Origin: an uncultured Methylococcaceae bacterium
Lineage (GTDB): Bacteria; Pseudomonadota; Gammaproteobacteria; Methylococcales; Methylomonadaceae
Length of the DNA stretch: 8,010 nucleotides
Assembly (NCBI GenBank): GCA_903873045.1
Contig: CAIQND010000778.1
Location: forward strand, 1 to 8,010
Direction of reading: 5' to 3'
The translations under genes were made by a program, and so were the position numbers. The notes beneath the pieces were generated by a model, which searched no databases, was not told the DNA's origin, and saw only the letters and a program-made list of their open reading frames with translations. Within the stretch, counting starts at the first letter, position 1, and each line of letters starts with the position of its first letter. Shown here piece after piece: positions 7,008 to 8,010 of this stretch.

Positions 7008-7027
7008 GGGTAGAAAATTTTCTACCC
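7008..7027. repeat. 20-bp perfect palindrome
   Basis: GGGTAGAAAA and TTTTCTACCC meet with no spacer, giving a perfect palindrome that stops at mismatched flanks on both sides. It lies 29 nt past the stop of the truncated toxin on the minus strand. It lacks a following T-run, so an intrinsic terminator is doubtful. It could be a protein-binding site or a repeat remnant. Confidence 0.7.
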
Positions 7028-7055
7028 CTACAACCTATCGTTACTCTTTCTGGGT

Positions 7056-7232
7056 TCACCGTGATTGTTCATCGTCAAAAGTGTCCGCCTTAGTTAGTAG
7101 CCCTGGTTTTTTGGTAATCGGCTCAATAACGGCTTGTGGGACTTTAACTTCACTGAATAACGCATCCAGCAATAACAAGCTATCGCATACAGACAAAGCT
7201 ACCAACGCAGAGCTATCCGCAATAACGATCAT
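7056..7232 (-). pseudogene. Truncated DUF3368-type PIN-domain toxin
   Basis: A 58-codon frame starts at the ATG at 7232, which overlaps the TGA of the antitoxin gene as ATGA, so the pair was translationally coupled. Residues 1-39 look like the start of a DUF3368/PIN-like ribonuclease toxin: MIVIADSSALVALSVCDSLL with the first acidic metal-binding residue D6, then LFSEVKVPQAVIEP. Full members have about 150-165 residues. Here the similarity fades after about residue 42, the frame ends at TGA (7058-7056), and I find no continuation in other frames before the RND gene. The remaining PIN acidic residues are thus missing and nuclease activity is very unlikely. The sequence beyond the break is the palindrome-rich region, which suggests loss by deletion or insertion. 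Confidence 0.75.
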
Positions 7233-7486
7233 GTGTGCCGGTGTTGAAAACGCGATACATCAGCCTCTATGGATTCCACTGGAGTATTAATTGCGCTGAT
7301 CTGATGTTGCTTGCATGCCAGGAAAAAATCGTAAATATCAACTCCGGCAAATTCACAAGCAGCGCCTCGCGACAATTGACCTGATTGAAACATCAGCAAT
7401 GCTGAATACAGCTTAATCTGCCGGGCAATTTGGCTTTGATTCTGACCGTGGATATATTGATCGGGTATTTCTAAGGTAAGCTGCAT
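7229..7486 (-). CDS. UPF0175-family antitoxin
   Basis: An 85-residue protein of the UPF0175 family, whose members are found beside DUF3368 PIN-type toxins and are thought to be their antitoxins and autoregulators. The opening MQLTLEIPDQYI is typical. The middle, ALLMFQSGQLSRGAACEFAGVDIYDFFLACKQHQI (about 29-63), is the helix-turn-helix-like family core, in which L-S-x-G-A-A-x-x-A-G is the conserved part. A polar acidic tail follows, likely the toxin-binding end (inference). The length is normal and the frame intact. The ATG at 7486 is chosen for its family-like N-terminus and the AAGG 9 nt upstream. It overlaps the truncated toxin frame by four bases. The gene lies in a zone of IS and repeat remnants, so it may be horizontally acquired. 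It may be an orphan or decaying antitoxin. Confidence 0.87.
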   Translation of the reverse strand: MQLTLEIPDQYIHGQNQSQIARQIKLYSALLMFQSGQLSRGAACEFAGVDIYDFFLACKQHQISAINTPVESIEADVSRFQHRHT

Positions 7487-7495
7487 AGTGTTATG

Positions 7496-7499
7496 CCTT
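7496..7499 (-). promoter_or_regulatory. Ribosome binding site of the UPF0175 gene
   Basis: Minus-strand AAGG lies 9 nt before the ATG at 7486 and supports this start over an upstream in-frame start at 7555, which would add 23 residues outside the family's usual N-terminus. Confidence 0.55.
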
Positions 7500-7614
7500 G
7501 AATTAAGATCTTGACGTTTGATTTTACCGCAAAAAAGAAGATGGATACACAGCAATATTGAGTAGAAGACGGATGGTGTATATACTTACCGGCTTGGGCA
7601 AATCAGTTGAGCCT

Positions 7615-7739
7615 GTGTGATGACAGCAGCTCACAAGGCTGATAGGGCTATCCACGTAAACCGGGACAAGCCCGCAAGGCTTAACGTTGGCAGAACGCAG
7701 AAAATATTCCCCGACACGCCTAGTTCCCACGCTCCAACT
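7615..7739. other. Structured segment of unknown origin that interrupts the transposase
   Basis: The transposase similarity stops at about 7740, and the following sequence is rich in small inverted pairs: GTGTGA near 7615-7620 with TCACA near 7631-7635, GATAG with CTATC near 7641-7652, CGGG with CCCG near 7662-7674, and AAGCC with GGCTT near 7669-7683. It begins on the plus strand with GTGTG, which fits the GUGYG 5' end of group II introns, but no intron domain V or reverse transcriptase is in view. The open frame that continues across it from the transposase appears fortuitous. It may be an intron fragment, a MITE or unrelated sequence. Confidence 0.3.
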
Positions 7740-8010
7740 CTCGTGTTTGGCACAAAACTGGCCGATACCTAATTTTAAGTCAGAACCCGCGTCACTGACG
7801 ATAGCGCGTGGAATCCCCGTTTTAGCCGCAGTCTTTTCAAGCTGTTGCCAAACCACCTCACCATTAGACGCTTCTACTGGCAGCAAGTCTATGGGTTCCA
7901 AGTCCTGAAATTGCAAATTCCGTCCCTTAGGCATTTCACTCAGGCGAATACCCAGAACAAGCAAACATTTTGTTTTTCCCAGTTGTATCGTGTGGTCTAT
8001 TATCCAGCAC
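7740..8010 (-). pseudogene. Transposase fragment (DDE-type), cut at window edge and broken at 3' end
   Basis: The minus strand is open from the window edge and reads ...CWIIDHTIQLGKTK, then LLVLGIRLSEMP, then LEPIDLLPVEASNGEVVWQQLEKTAAKTGIPRAIVSDAGSD with a break at FCAKHE (about 7740). The Asp of WIIDHT (7997-7995) and the Asp of IVSDAGSDLK (7793-7791) look like the first two catalytic acids of an RNase H-fold DDE transposase. The part that should carry the third acidic residue is replaced by unrelated sequence. I recall similar transposases from methanotrophs, cyanobacteria and planctomycetes but cannot assign the IS family. The N-terminal part would lie beyond the window. No terminal inverted repeat can be placed. 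Confidence 0.65.

Larger units (their letters stand above)
6648..7055. other. Gene-free, repeat-rich region upstream of the RND gene
   Basis: No credible gene is seen in these 408 nt on either strand. A weak promoter for the RND gene may be present on the minus strand: TTGAAA (6722-6717) then, after 17 nt, TATCTG (6699-6694), a poor -10. Otherwise the stretch holds a series of short palindromic repeats (6861-6906, 6951-6972, 7008-7027), listed separately. A plus-strand open frame at 6985-7290 runs antisense to the toxin-antitoxin genes and is not a gene. Confidence 0.6.

Noticed and set aside
6985..7290. 101-codon plus-strand open frame
   Set aside because: It runs antisense to the antitoxin and truncated toxin, crosses repeats, and its product has no recognisable family features.
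7524..7739. Continuation of the transposase frame to a stop at 7524
   Set aside because: After FCAKHE the residues no longer look like a transposase and the DNA is hairpin-rich; the frame is probably open by chance.
7615..7739. A confident group II intron call
   Set aside because: Only the GTGTG start fits; the nearby TCACA that pairs with it, and the absence of domain V or a reverse transcriptase, leave it unproven.
1..8010. CRISPR array, tRNA, rRNA or tmRNA genes, or a defence system
   Set aside because: No regularly spaced direct repeats, no cloverleaf or rRNA-like sequence and no defence-type proteins beyond the broken toxin-antitoxin pair were seen.

Overview
The window looks like a chromosomal stretch of a gammaproteobacterium, and I infer a type I methanotroph (Methylobacter/Methylomonas-like). 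The reasons are the moderate GC content, the mix of gene families (an OFA-type MFS carrier, a YccA-type BI-1 protein, a TIGR04073-type 'exosortase-associated' secreted protein and a heavy-metal RND pump), and several short palindromic repeats that I associate with such genomes. The genus is not proven by anything here.

Layout. 1-247: two back-to-back inverted-repeat elements; the second overlaps the stop codon of the gene beside it. 245-1903 (-): OFA-family MFS transporter. 1904-2230: divergent intergenic region with a good -10 box for the MFS gene. 2231-2899 (+): YccA-like Bax-inhibitor-1 membrane protein, followed by a strong intrinsic terminator at 2929-2958. 2980-3085: MITE-like repeat whose right end contains the stop codon of the next gene. 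3082-3447 (-): small exported TIGR04073-family protein. 3564-6647 (-): CzcA/CusA-type heavy-metal RND permease, with no adaptor or outer-membrane partner in view. 6648-7055: no gene, but a cluster of short palindromic repeats. 7056-7486 (-): UPF0175 antitoxin gene with an ATGA overlap into a truncated DUF3368 PIN-type toxin of 58 codons. 7615-7739: structured segment of unknown nature. 7740-8010 (-): fragment of a DDE-type transposase running off the window edge.

Function. The left half is ordinary housekeeping and transport: an anion or carboxylate carrier and a membrane-stress protein, transcribed divergently. The middle is an RND pump gene with a small secreted protein gene 116 nt downstream on the same strand. 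The right end is an accessory, decaying zone holding a broken toxin-antitoxin pair, a broken transposase and repeats. I see no clear undescribed multi-gene system. The points most worth checking are the unusual acidic pattern in the pump's TM4, the orphaned antitoxin with a truncated toxin, and the two repeat elements that supply gene stop codons.
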